NCBI GenBank assembly: GCA_004020875.1
Contig: SAPZ01000002.1
Span: forward strand, 62,001-126,000
DNA from: Mesorhizobium sp.
Lineage (GTDB): Bacteria; Pseudomonadota; Alphaproteobacteria; Rhizobiales; Rhizobiaceae
Reading direction: 5' to 3'
DNA: 64,000 nucleotides
This document shows, in pieces, positions 52,276 to 59,851 of the stretch. A program made the translations under genes and the position numbers. The notes under the pieces are model-generated. The model had not been told where the DNA came from and ran no database searches. It was given only the letters and a program-made list of their open reading frames with translations. Positions within the stretch are counted from its first letter, which is position 1, and each line of letters opens with the position of its first letter.

Positions 52276-52474
52276 ATTACCTTCACATCCTCCAGCGCCG
52301 CAGCTTGGCGTCATTCATGAATCAGCTTGGAAGAAAATCCTAGCAAAGAGGTGCTTCGGCGAGATATTTTCCCGACCCTCGCCCGCCTCTCGGAGTGCGT
52401 GCCTCGTCGCTTCAGGCATTCCTGACTATGGTCGCGCTATAGCTTCGATCCATTTTCCCAGGGAGCCTGTTTTC

Positions 52475-53458
52475 ATGAAGCGTCTATTGCTCGGCATCGC
52501 GGCTGTTGCCGGTCTCGTCCTCGCGTCCTCCCAAGCCTGGTCGGCCGACAGGCTGTTGAACGCATCCTATGACGTCGGTCGCGAGTTGTTCGTCGACATC
52601 AACAAGGCCTTTATCGCCAAGCATCCCGGCGTCACGATCGATCAGTCGCATGCCGGCACCTCGGCGCAGGCGCGCGCCATCGCCGAAGGTCTCGCCGCCG
52701 ATGTCGTCACCTTCAACCAGGTCACGGACGTCGACTTCCTGGTCAAGAAGGGCCTCGTCTCCACCGATTGGCAAAAGGATTTTCCGGACAACGCCTCGCC
52801 CTTCTATTCCCTGCCGTCCTTCCTGGTGCGCGCGGGAAATCCCAAGCACATCAAGGACTGGAACGATTTGGTGCGTGACGACGTGCAGGTGATCTTCCCG
52901 AACCCGAAGACATCGGGCAATGCGCGCTATACCTATCTCGCCGCCATCGCCTACGCCAAGGAGGTCTTCAAGGGCGACGATGCCAAGGTGAAGGAGTTCA
53001 TCACCAAGCTCTTCAACAACGTTCCGATCTTCGACACCGGCGGCCGCGCCGCCACCACCACCTTCGTCCAGCGTGAGATCGGCGACGTGCTGATCACCTT
53101 CGAGTCTGAGACGCGCGGCATCCGCAAGGAATATGGCGACGACAAGTTCGAGCAAGTCACCCCTTCGGTCAGTCTGCTGGCCGAATTCCCGGTGGCGATC
53201 GTCGACAAGGTTGCTGGCGAACATGGCAGCCGCGATCTCGCCAAGTCCTATCTCGACTTCCTCTACACGCCGGATGGCCAGGAGATTGCCGCCGAGAACG
53301 GCTTGCGGGTTCGCGACGCGGCGGTCGTCGCCAAGCACAAGGCCGACTTCCCGGACGTCCGCCTGCTTACGGTGGAGGTATTCGGTGGTTGGGACAAGGT
53401 TCAGAAAGAGCATTTCGCCGCGGGCGGGCTGCTCGATCAGGCCTATGGCACCCGCTGA
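52475..53458 (+). CDS. Sulfate/thiosulfate ABC transporter binding protein (second copy)
   Basis: This is a 327-residue sulfate-binding protein with signal peptide MKRLLLGIAAVAGLVLASSQ and cleavage after AWSA. It starts LNASYDVGRELFVDINKAF and carries FPNPKTSGNARYTYLAAIAY, TTTFVQREIGDVLITFESE and LYTPDGQEIAAENGLRVRD. It is clearly related to the protein at 48399 but diverged, so it may bind thiosulfate, molybdate-like anions or sulfate at other affinity. The ATG at 52475 has GGGAG upstream; the open frame before it is only an alternative frame of cysA. A strong terminator follows. Confidence 0.93.
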   Translation: MKRLLLGIAAVAGLVLASSQAWSADRLLNASYDVGRELFVDINKAFIAKHPGVTIDQSHAGTSAQARAIAEGLAADVVTFNQVTDVDFLVKKGLVSTDWQKDFPDNASPFYSLPSFLVRAGNPKHIKDWNDLVRDDVQVIFPNPKTSGNARYTYLAAIAYAKEVFKGDDAKVKEFITKLFNNVPIFDTGGRAATTTFVQREIGDVLITFESETRGIRKEYGDDKFEQVTPSVSLLAEFPVAIVDKVAGEHGSRDLAKSYLDFLYTPDGQEIAAENGLRVRDAAVVAKHKADFPDVRLLTVEVFGGWDKVQKEHFAAGGLLDQAYGTR

Positions 53459-53485
53459 AAGGGCTCCACAATCAGGAAGCGCAAG

Positions 53486-53512
53486 GAGGCCGGCCTTGCC
53501 GGCTTTCTTTTT
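53486..53512 (+). terminator. Rho-independent terminator of the sulfate operon
   Basis: The stem GCCGGC (53489-53494) and GCCGGC (53498-53503), loop CTT, is extended by GAG/TTT pairing and followed by TTTCTTTTT. It lies 30 bp past the second sulfate-binding-protein stop codon. Confidence 0.85.
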
Positions 53513-53708
53513 GTAAGCGGGGCTGCATGAGTTCGCAGGGGAGATCCCGGCCCCAACGTGAAAAACGTTACGAAGAATCAACGCGTTTGTGCCTAAGCTG
53601 CACCGGCAAATTGTTGGCCAGAGGGCGTTCGACGGTCAAACTGTCATGATTTGCACACAAACAACCGCCAGATGCAGGCGCATTGGGGTTTGATGAACTG
53701 AATCGGGC

Positions 53709-54158
53709 ATGCTGACAAAAAAAGGCAAATACGGCCTCAAGGCCCTCGTGCATCTTGCCAGCCTGCCGGCTGGCCAGCTTGCATTCGTCAACGACATTGC
53801 GGTCGCCAACAACATCCCGAAGAAATTCCTGGATGCCATTCTGGGCGAACTGCGCAATGCGGGCTTCGTCCAGAGCCGCAAGGGCAAGGAAGGCGGTTAC
53901 CGCCTCGCCCGGCCCGCCTCCGAGATCAAGATCGGCCACGTCGTGCGCGTGCTCGACGGCCCGCTGGCGCCGATCCCTTGCGCCAGCCGCACGCAATACC
54001 AGCGCTGCGAGGATTGCGACGAGGCAACATGCCAGGTCCGTCACATGATGCTGGAAGTGCGCCAGGCGATCGCCGAGGTGCTGGACAACCGCAGCCTCGC
54101 CGCCATGCGCGACGCCGACAACGACGATTTCCCGGCAGAACTCACTTCGCAAATCTGA
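53709..54158 (+). CDS. Rrf2-family regulator (CymR/IscR-like)
   Basis: This is a 149-residue winged-helix regulator. The N-terminus MLTKKGKYGLKALVHLASLP and the helix NNIPKKFLDAILGELRNAGF belong to Rrf2 proteins, with the wing KEGGYRLARPASEIKIGHVV. A cysteine cluster, CASRTQYQRCEDCDEATC (about residues 94-111), could hold an Fe-S cluster or sense thiols. It stands 250 bp after the sulfate operon on the same strand but behind its terminator. By analogy with CymR, control of sulfur uptake is plausible but inferred. It lacks the features of the rhizobial iron regulator RirA. Confidence 0.88.
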   Translation: MLTKKGKYGLKALVHLASLPAGQLAFVNDIAVANNIPKKFLDAILGELRNAGFVQSRKGKEGGYRLARPASEIKIGHVVRVLDGPLAPIPCASRTQYQRCEDCDEATCQVRHMMLEVRQAIAEVLDNRSLAAMRDADNDDFPAELTSQI

Positions 54159-54242
54159 AGCGGGTCGCCCTCGACGGAGGCCCCTTGTTGCTTGTCTGCT
54201 TTCGACGCAGTAAAGCGGCTGAAGATGAAACGGGGCTGACGC

Positions 54243-55388
54243 ATGAGGCTTCCTTGGCTTGGCAATTCCCGCAAGGCCAGCCGGCAGCCAACGTCGAGTG
54301 ACATCTACCACACCGAAATCATTGCCGATGTGCCGGTGCCAAGCCGCGATGAGTCGGTTCGCTTCTTCAGCCGCAGGGTAATCCGCCCCGGAAAACTGCG
54401 CCGCTTCACCAATCAGGACCTGCGCGAGAGCCTGCTGTCCTGTTTCTATCTCGGCGTCGCGGCGGTTCTGCCGGTCTCTCGGTGGGAACCCATCTGCGGC
54501 TGGGTGGCCGGACTCAGGCGCAAGCGCCACTTTCGCAAGGAGTTCGACCGTTACGAGGTCGCGGTGAAAGCGGTGCTCGGCGATGCCGCCGACACACGCG
54601 GCATGTTCGAAGCGCAGCTTGCCGCCGTCCACCGCCGACGACTGACGCTTGCGGCGCATCTCGCCGCCGGGTGGCGCTGGTCGCCGGCGATCCGGCTGGA
54701 GGGCCTCGAAGGACTGCAGCAAGCCATGCGCAACGGGTGCGGCGTCATCATATGGTGCGACCAGTTCACGGCGCAGACGATCATGGGCAAGCGCGCCCTG
54801 CATGAGGCAGGCGTCCAAGCGCATCAGGTGAGCGCGCAACATCATGGTTTTTCGCCAAGCAAATTCGGCTTCCGCGTCATCAATCCGCCGCTGGTCAAGA
54901 TCGAGAACCGTTTCCTGAAAAGCCGGATCGTCTTCGAGCGCACCGACGCCTATCAAGTCACAACGCGCATCCAGAAGACCCTGCGAGCAAATGGCGTGGT
55001 GCTGATGACCAACACAATCTATGCCGGCTCCGCCTTCGCCGAGGCCGCCATGGGCGAACGTGGCTGGACCCACCTCGCCTCGGCGCCGGCAAACTTCGCC
55101 GCGCGCGCGGGTACTGCGCTGTTTCACATGGCGACCATCGAGACAATCCCTTTCCGCCAGTACCGGGCTATCGTCACCCAGCTAAGCGCAGGCCCGCAAG
55201 TCCCCATGTTGCCGGCGGGGGACAAAGCGGCGAAGAACCTTGCCGTCCAGGCGGGATACATTCTGTCGAAGCGCGATCACATGCTGGAAACGCTCATACT
55301 CTGTCCGGAGCAGATGATGGCCTGGTCGAGCGCCACGCGGCTGACCGAGCGGCAAACCGAGGCCGGGATCGGCAACGACGGTGCATGA
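54243..55388 (+). CDS. LpxL-like acyltransferase homologue with degenerate active site
   Basis: This is a 381-residue protein distantly similar to lipid A/lysophospholipid acyltransferases of the LpxL/HtrB superfamily. The alignable core is IRLEGLEGLQQAMRNGCGVI and later RANGVVLMTNTIYAG...LASAPANFAARAGTALFHM. In LpxL the HX4D/E catalytic pair sits in the segment after GVI/GVL. Here that segment reads WCDQFTAQTI, so both catalytic residues seem to be missing. The N-terminal 100 residues (SLLSCFYLGVAAVLPVSRWE) may be membrane-associated. It could be a non-catalytic paralogue or use a changed mechanism. It lies 85 bp after the Rrf2 gene on the same strand. Confidence 0.75.
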   Translation: MRLPWLGNSRKASRQPTSSDIYHTEIIADVPVPSRDESVRFFSRRVIRPGKLRRFTNQDLRESLLSCFYLGVAAVLPVSRWEPICGWVAGLRRKRHFRKEFDRYEVAVKAVLGDAADTRGMFEAQLAAVHRRRLTLAAHLAAGWRWSPAIRLEGLEGLQQAMRNGCGVIIWCDQFTAQTIMGKRALHEAGVQAHQVSAQHHGFSPSKFGFRVINPPLVKIENRFLKSRIVFERTDAYQVTTRIQKTLRANGVVLMTNTIYAGSAFAEAAMGERGWTHLASAPANFAARAGTALFHMATIETIPFRQYRAIVTQLSAGPQVPMLPAGDKAAKNLAVQAGYILSKRDHMLETLILCPEQMMAWSSATRLTERQTEAGIGNDGA

Positions 55389-55408
55389 ATACCAACTGAT
55401 ATACCAGT

Positions 55409-55451
55409 GCAGTTCCAGGAAAAGTGTGAGCGGGTTTCCGTCAGGAATTGC
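55409..55451. repeat. Short palindromic repeat (GCAGTTCC...GGAATTGC), second copy
   Basis: A 43-bp imperfect palindrome reading GCAGTTCCAGGAAAAGTGTG and ending GGAATTGC. It matches the reverse strand of the element at 20019-20062 at most positions. It is followed by CCAAAAACAAGGAGATAGATGCGTTTCACC, in pieces at 55452-55483, which leads straight into the next repeat. Confidence 0.75.
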
Positions 55452-55472
55452 GCCAAAAACAAGGAGATAGAT

Positions 55473-55731
55473 GCGTTTCACCGTTCCGTGACCATAGTAC
55501 ACGACGCAAGGGTGAGGACCGCTTGAAGTGATTGAATAGAGGATTCTTCGCCAAAAGGATCCTCCCATGCAGGCCGACGCGAGAGTCATGGTTCCGCACC
55601 GGCCTCGACGCGATCAGGGCATGGATCACCTTCGCACCCCAAAACGCCATCCGCGCCTGGCAAGACGAATTCCCAAAACGCATCAAAAACCTATGAGTCG
55701 TGTACTCTGGTTCCGTGAAACGGTGAAACGC
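55473..55731. repeat. Element bounded by 33-35 bp inverted repeats (GCGTTTCACCGTT...)
   Basis: The left arm (55473-55505) and right arm (55697-55731) are inverted copies sharing GCGTTTCACCGTT and GTACACGAC, with small internal differences. The interior of about 190 bp contains no recognised gene except a short open frame. Its size and terminal inverted repeats resemble a non-autonomous mobile repeat, but no target duplication was seen. The right end leads into TAGAGC at the gluconokinase stop codon. Confidence 0.6.
55532..55696 (+). other. Short open frame inside the inverted-repeat element, possible gene remnant
   Basis: An open frame of about 54 codons without a start codon reads GFFAKRILPCRPTRES, then WFRTGLDAIRAWITFAPQNA and IRAWQDEFPKRIKNL before TGA at 55694. 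The composition looks protein-like rather than random, and the frame ends exactly at the right repeat arm. I do not recognise the family. It may be the tail of a lost gene carried by the element, or chance. Confidence 0.3.
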
Positions 55732-55732
55732 T

Positions 55733-56236
55733 CTAGCGGATGATCTCTTTCAGCGTCCCGGCAACGCTTCGCGTTCCATCGACCGTCACCGCCCGTTCGT
55801 CCGCGGCAGGCTCTTCCAGCGTAGCGAACTGGCTGTCGACCAGGCTTGCGGGCATGAAGTGGCCTTTGCGGTTGGCGACCCGCCGCCAGGCGGTCTCGCG
55901 ATCGATCTTCAGATAGAGGAAGACCGTGCCGGGACAGAAGCGGCTCAGCCGGTCACGGTAGCTGCGCTTCAGCGCCGAGCACGCCGCCACCACCTTTCGT
56001 CCATCGGCGACCGAGGCCGCGATACACTCGCCTATGGCGTCGAGCCAGCCCGCGCGCAGCGCATCCGTCAGCGGCTCGCCGCGCGCCATGCGCGCCACAT
56101 TCTCCGGCGGATGCAGCCGGTCTCCTTCGATGAAGTCGGCGCCGAGGGCCTCGGCAACCGCCTCGCCGACAGCCGTCTTGCCGCAGCCGGCAACGCCCAT
56201 CACGACGATGGCCTGCGCTGTCCGAAGATCGGTCAT
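55733..56236 (-). CDS. gntK: Gluconokinase
   Basis: This is a 167-residue cytoplasmic kinase that phosphorylates gluconate to 6-phosphogluconate. The P-loop is VVMGVAGCGKTAVG near residue 10. Gluconokinase landmarks are DFIEGDRLHPPENVARMARG, PLTDALRAGWLDAIG, CSALKRSYRDRLS and KGHFMPASLVDSQFATLEEP. The ATG at 56236 gives the usual short N-terminus; a GTG 11 codons earlier, 2 bp after the permease stop, is possible. It is the last gene of the CUT2-type ABC operon, which suggests that operon imports gluconate or a sugar acid converted to it. Its TAG stop coincides with the TAGAGC end of a repeat element. Confidence 0.93.
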   Translation of the reverse strand: MTDLRTAQAIVVMGVAGCGKTAVGEAVAEALGADFIEGDRLHPPENVARMARGEPLTDALRAGWLDAIGECIAASVADGRKVVAACSALKRSYRDRLSRFCPGTVFLYLKIDRETAWRRVANRKGHFMPASLVDSQFATLEEPAADERAVTVDGTRSVAGTLKEIIR

Positions 56237-56271
56237 GCGAAGCTGCGGTCTTGCACCTGCACTATCCACGG

Positions 56272-57258
56272 TCAGCGGCTTGCCGGCGCGCGCCCGTAGA
56301 GCAGAAGCATGGCGACGATGACGACGCCATAGATGATCTGCCGCCCCGCCTCGGGCATCTGCATGACCGAGAGGATGGATTGCAGGAGCGTGATCAGGAT
56401 CACGCCCGCAACCGTGCCGAGATAGGAGCCGCGCCCGCCGAGGATCGACGTGCCGCCCAGCACGACGGCGGCGATCGACGGCAGCAGATAGGCGTCACCC
56501 ATCGACTGCGCCGCCTTGGACGCATAGCCAGCCAAAAGCACGCCGCCAAAAGCCGACAGGCCGCCGGAGACGGCGAAGGCGATCAGCACGATGCGGCGCG
56601 TGTCGATGCCGGAAAGATAGGCGGCGCGCTCACGATTGCCGATGCCGTAGACGGCGCGGCCGAAGCTGGTGCGGGTGAGCACGAACACCGTCGCGGCGCC
56701 GATCAGCGCCCAGATGATGACGGCGTTGGGAACGCCCGGAATGGTGAACCCGGTTGCCAGATAGCGCATCGCCGACGTCGCTGAATCCTGTGGCGAGAAA
56801 CCGCCCGTATAGACCACCATCAGCCCTTGCGCCACGGCATTGGTGGCCAAAGTGATGATCATCGAGGGAATGCGCAGATAGGCGACGCCGATGCCGTTGA
56901 CGAGGCCGATCGCGACACCGCACAAGACCCCGAAAGGAATGGCCAAAGCGACGCCGACCGATCCATAGGCCGCGGCCGCGCAGGCCATCATCGCGCCTGT
57001 AGCCACGGACCACGGCACTGACAAATCGATCTGGCCGAGCAGGATGACCAGCATCATGCCGGTGGCGATGACGCCGAGGAAGGACGCGACCTTCAATTGC
57101 TGCAACAGATATTCCGGCGACAGGAAGCTGCGCGAATAGAGGCTGCCGAGCAGAAGCAGGATCACGATGCAGGCAAAGGCAGTGATAACAGCCGGATCGG
57201 CGCGTCGCAGAAACTTGGGCATGCGGCCTGCGATGCCGCCGAGTGTCGTCTCGCTCAC
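56272..57258 (-). CDS. CUT2-family sugar ABC transporter permease (second)
   Basis: This is a 328-residue RbsC-like inner-membrane permease. The start is the GTG at 57258 in a GTGA overlap with the upstream permease stop, with GGAGTGG before it. Family phrases are GMMLVILLGQIDLSVPWSVA, INGIGVAYLRIPSMIITLAT-type sequence, FGRAVYGIGNRERAAYLSGI (coupling loop) and LPSIAAVVLGGTSILGGRGS. It pairs with the permease at 57255-58235. gntK follows directly. Confidence 0.92.
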   Translation of the reverse strand: MSETTLGGIAGRMPKFLRRADPAVITAFACIVILLLLGSLYSRSFLSPEYLLQQLKVASFLGVIATGMMLVILLGQIDLSVPWSVATGAMMACAAAAYGSVGVALAIPFGVLCGVAIGLVNGIGVAYLRIPSMIITLATNAVAQGLMVVYTGGFSPQDSATSAMRYLATGFTIPGVPNAVIIWALIGAATVFVLTRTSFGRAVYGIGNRERAAYLSGIDTRRIVLIAFAVSGGLSAFGGVLLAGYASKAAQSMGDAYLLPSIAAVVLGGTSILGGRGSYLGTVAGVILITLLQSILSVMQMPEAGRQIIYGVVIVAMLLLYGRAPASR

Positions 57259-58235
57259 AGGAACCACTCCAGCCGGTTGCGGACCCGAAACAGCGCGAAA
57301 GCGCCGAGGCTGACCGCGATCAACAGGATAACGCCCTGGAACAGCGGCTGCCAGAGCGGATCGAAGTCGAAGACGAACAGCAGGTCGCCGATGGTGCGGA
57401 AGGCGAGCGCGCCGAAGATCGCGCCGATGGCGCTCCCCTTGCCGCCGAACAGCGAAACGCCGCCAAGCACGACGGCGGCGATCGAAAACAACGTGTAGGC
57501 GTTGCCGCTCGCATAGGCCGCCTCGCCCGTATAGGTGAAAAAGGTCACGAACAGGCCACCGATGGCCGCAAGCAGGCCGGCAAGCGTATATGCCAGGAAC
57601 TTACCCCTGCGGATCGGCACGCCCGACATGTAAGCCGCCGTCTCGGATGAACCGGCCGCATAAGCGGCGCGCCCGAATTCGGAGCGACTGAACGGCACCC
57701 ACACGACGAGCACGATGACGAGCAGCGCCACAAAGCTCGCCGGCACCACGCCGAAGAAACGCCCGGTCAGGAAATCCGCAAGGTCCTCATTGACCGAACC
57801 GCCGGGAACCGGTCGCAAAAGCAGCGCCAGGCCGAAGAAGACGGCGCCCGTGGCTATGGTGGCGACGATCGGCTGCAGCCGACCGTAGATGACTATGGCG
57901 CCGTTAACCGCACCGCAGAGGAGCCCTGTGCCAAGCACCACCAGCACGCCAAACGCCGTCTCCAGGCCGGTGCCGATCACCAGCCATGAAGCCATGCAGT
58001 TGGTGAGCGTAAAGATCATGCCGACCGACAGGTCGATGCCGGCGGTGATCACCACCAATGTCTGCGCCATGGCGACGAAGGCCAGCAGCACGCCCTTGTT
58101 GGCGGCCGTCTGCACGACATTGGCGGTGAAGCCGGCCGGATGGTTCGCGCTGTAGATGGCGAACATGACGATGAAGATGCCGAAGGCCAGAAGCGTCCCG
58201 CGCTGCTCGGCCAGCCAGTAGCGCCAGTCCTTCAC
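57255..58235 (-). CDS. CUT2-family sugar ABC transporter permease (first)
   Basis: This is a 326-residue RbsC-like permease starting at GTG (58235) in a GTGA overlap with the ATPase stop, with GGAGGGAAGG upstream. Typical stretches are AMAQTLVVITAGIDLSVGMI, FGRAAYAAGSSETAAYMSGV and LFSIAAVVLGGVSLFGGKGS. Overlapping codons on both sides mean the ATPase and both permeases are made together. Confidence 0.92.
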   Translation of the reverse strand: MKDWRYWLAEQRGTLLAFGIFIVMFAIYSANHPAGFTANVVQTAANKGVLLAFVAMAQTLVVITAGIDLSVGMIFTLTNCMASWLVIGTGLETAFGVLVVLGTGLLCGAVNGAIVIYGRLQPIVATIATGAVFFGLALLLRPVPGGSVNEDLADFLTGRFFGVVPASFVALLVIVLVVWVPFSRSEFGRAAYAAGSSETAAYMSGVPIRRGKFLAYTLAGLLAAIGGLFVTFFTYTGEAAYASGNAYTLFSIAAVVLGGVSLFGGKGSAIGAIFGALAFRTIGDLLFVFDFDPLWQPLFQGVILLIAVSLGAFALFRVRNRLEWFL

Positions 58236-59776
58236 GCCTTCCCTCCTAGCTCGATGCGCGAAGCATCGCCATGGATGTTGAGCGCGCTGGCGATCAGCGC
58301 GTGCTCGGTGATCCCGTCGCCGACCAGCTCGCGCTTGACCGCGCCGTCATACAGCACCAGAACGCGGTCGCAGCAGCCGATCAGCTCGTCATAGTCGGTC
58401 GAATAGAACAGGATCGCGGCGCCCGCATCGGCCAGCTTGCGCATCAACTGATAGATCTCCTGCTTCGTGCCGACGTCGATGCCGCGCGTGGGATCGTTGA
58501 GCAGGATGATGCGCGGCTGCCGCATCAGCCATTTGGCGATCACCACCTTCTGCTGGTTGCCGCCGGAGAGCGCGCCGACAGGAATGTCGAGACCCGCCGT
58601 CTTGATGGCCAAGAGCCCGACCATGTCGTCGATCAGCCGCTGCTCGGCGACGCGATCGATGATGCCGGCTTTCGACAGCCTGTCGAGCGCCGCGAAGGAC
58701 AGGTTCTCGCGCACCGTCATCGGCAGCATCAGCCCCTCGGTCTTGCGATCCTCGGGGATCAGCGCCATCCCGATGCGGCCGTGGCTGGCTTCGGTCGGGC
58801 TGGCGATCGAAACGGGCTTCCCGTCGATCAGGATCTCGCCTGAAAGGCCGCGCAGCACGCCAAAAAAGGCAAGCAGCAATTCGCGCTGCCCCTGCCCGTC
58901 GAGACCGCCGAGGCCCACGACTTCCCCTGCCCTGACGCTCAACGATATATTGTCCAGCCGGTCGGCCCAGGAGAGGTTGCGCGCTTCGAGAACCGTCGTC
59001 GCGGCGGCGGTTGGACCGGGTTTCGGCGGGAAGATATGGCTGTATTCGCGGCCGATCATCAGCTCGACCACTTCATTGTCGCTCTTCGAGCCCGCGGGGT
59101 AGCTGGCGACATTGCGACCATTGCGGAACACCGTGCAGTGGTCGGCGAGCTCGGCGATCTCGTTCATGCGGTGCGAGATGTAGAGCAACGCCAGCCCTTC
59201 CGAGCGCAGCCGCTTCAACACTTCGAAGACCTTGGCGACATCCGCCGCCGTCAGCGCCGAGGTTGCCTCGTCGAGGATCAGGATCCGCGGCTTGCGAGCC
59301 AATGCCTTGGCGATCTCCACCATCTGCCGGCGCGACAGCGGCAGATCCTTGACCAGGGCACGGGGATGAATATCTGAAGCCCCTGCACGCGCCAGTGCTT
59401 CCTCCGCGATGCGCCGCTGCGCCTTGCGGTCGATCATCCCGAAGCGTTTCGGCGGATCGGAAATGACGATGTTGTCGGCGACGCTCAGTTCCGGGATGAG
59501 CGACAGTTCCTGGAAGATGCAGACGATGCCGGCCTGGTTGGCGGCCGCCGGTGAGGCGAAGCTCACCTCGTGGCCGTCGAGCGTCATCGTGCCTTCGTCG
59601 GGCGCCACGACGCCCGCCATGATCTTGATCAGCGTCGATTTGCCAGCGCCGTTCTCGCCCAGAATGGCGTGGATGCCGCCGGCGGTGACCGTCAGGTCGG
59701 CCTTCTCCAAGGCCCGCACGCCGCCATAGCGCTTGGAGATGCCTTCCATGCGGAAGAGCGGAGCCGCGCCGTCCAT
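58232..59776 (-). CDS. CUT2-family sugar ABC transporter ATPase (RbsA-like, two domains)
   Basis: This is a 514-residue double ATPase. The first half has Walker A GENGAGKSTLIKI and Walker B RILILDEATSALT with signature region LPLSRRQMVEIAKAL. The second half has the degenerate Walker A (GLGGLDGQGQRELLLAF), signature LSGGNQQKVVIAKWL and RIILLNDPTRGIDVG, the usual pattern for RbsA-type proteins. The ATG at 59776 follows GGGAGGG; the longer upstream frame would run through a hairpin. It sits between the binding protein and the permeases. Confidence 0.93.
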   Translation of the reverse strand: MDGAAPLFRMEGISKRYGGVRALEKADLTVTAGGIHAILGENGAGKSTLIKIMAGVVAPDEGTMTLDGHEVSFASPAAANQAGIVCIFQELSLIPELSVADNIVISDPPKRFGMIDRKAQRRIAEEALARAGASDIHPRALVKDLPLSRRQMVEIAKALARKPRILILDEATSALTAADVAKVFEVLKRLRSEGLALLYISHRMNEIAELADHCTVFRNGRNVASYPAGSKSDNEVVELMIGREYSHIFPPKPGPTAAATTVLEARNLSWADRLDNISLSVRAGEVVGLGGLDGQGQRELLLAFFGVLRGLSGEILIDGKPVSIASPTEASHGRIGMALIPEDRKTEGLMLPMTVRENLSFAALDRLSKAGIIDRVAEQRLIDDMVGLLAIKTAGLDIPVGALSGGNQQKVVIAKWLMRQPRIILLNDPTRGIDVGTKQEIYQLMRKLADAGAAILFYSTDYDELIGCCDRVLVLYDGAVKRELVGDGITEHALIASALNIHGDASRIELGGKA

Positions 59777-59811
59777 CAGCCCTCCCTGGCCGTTTCGAGT
59801 TGAGAACAGGA

Positions 59812-59844
59812 GGACAGTGCCGCGGGCTCGCCGCGGCACTGTCC
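59812..59844 (-). terminator. Perfect 14-bp hairpin between binding-protein and ATPase genes
   Basis: GGACAGTGCCGCGG (59812-59825) and CCGCGGCACTGTCC (59831-59844) pair without mismatch around a 5-base loop. It lies 8 bp past the binding-protein stop codon. Without a clear T-run it more likely stabilises the upstream mRNA and lowers downstream expression than fully terminates. Confidence 0.7.
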
Positions 59845-59851
59845 GGTCAGA

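Noticed and set aside
51878-52474. Open frame extending the second sulfate-binding protein upstream
   Set aside because: It overlaps cysA in another frame, is Arg/Ser-rich and lacks coding character. The signal peptide at the ATG at 52475 sets the real start.
53709-54158. Identification of the Rrf2 protein as RirA or IscR
   Set aside because: The N-terminus and recognition helix differ from RirA, and no isc/suf genes are adjacent. A sulfur-linked role is only suggested by context.
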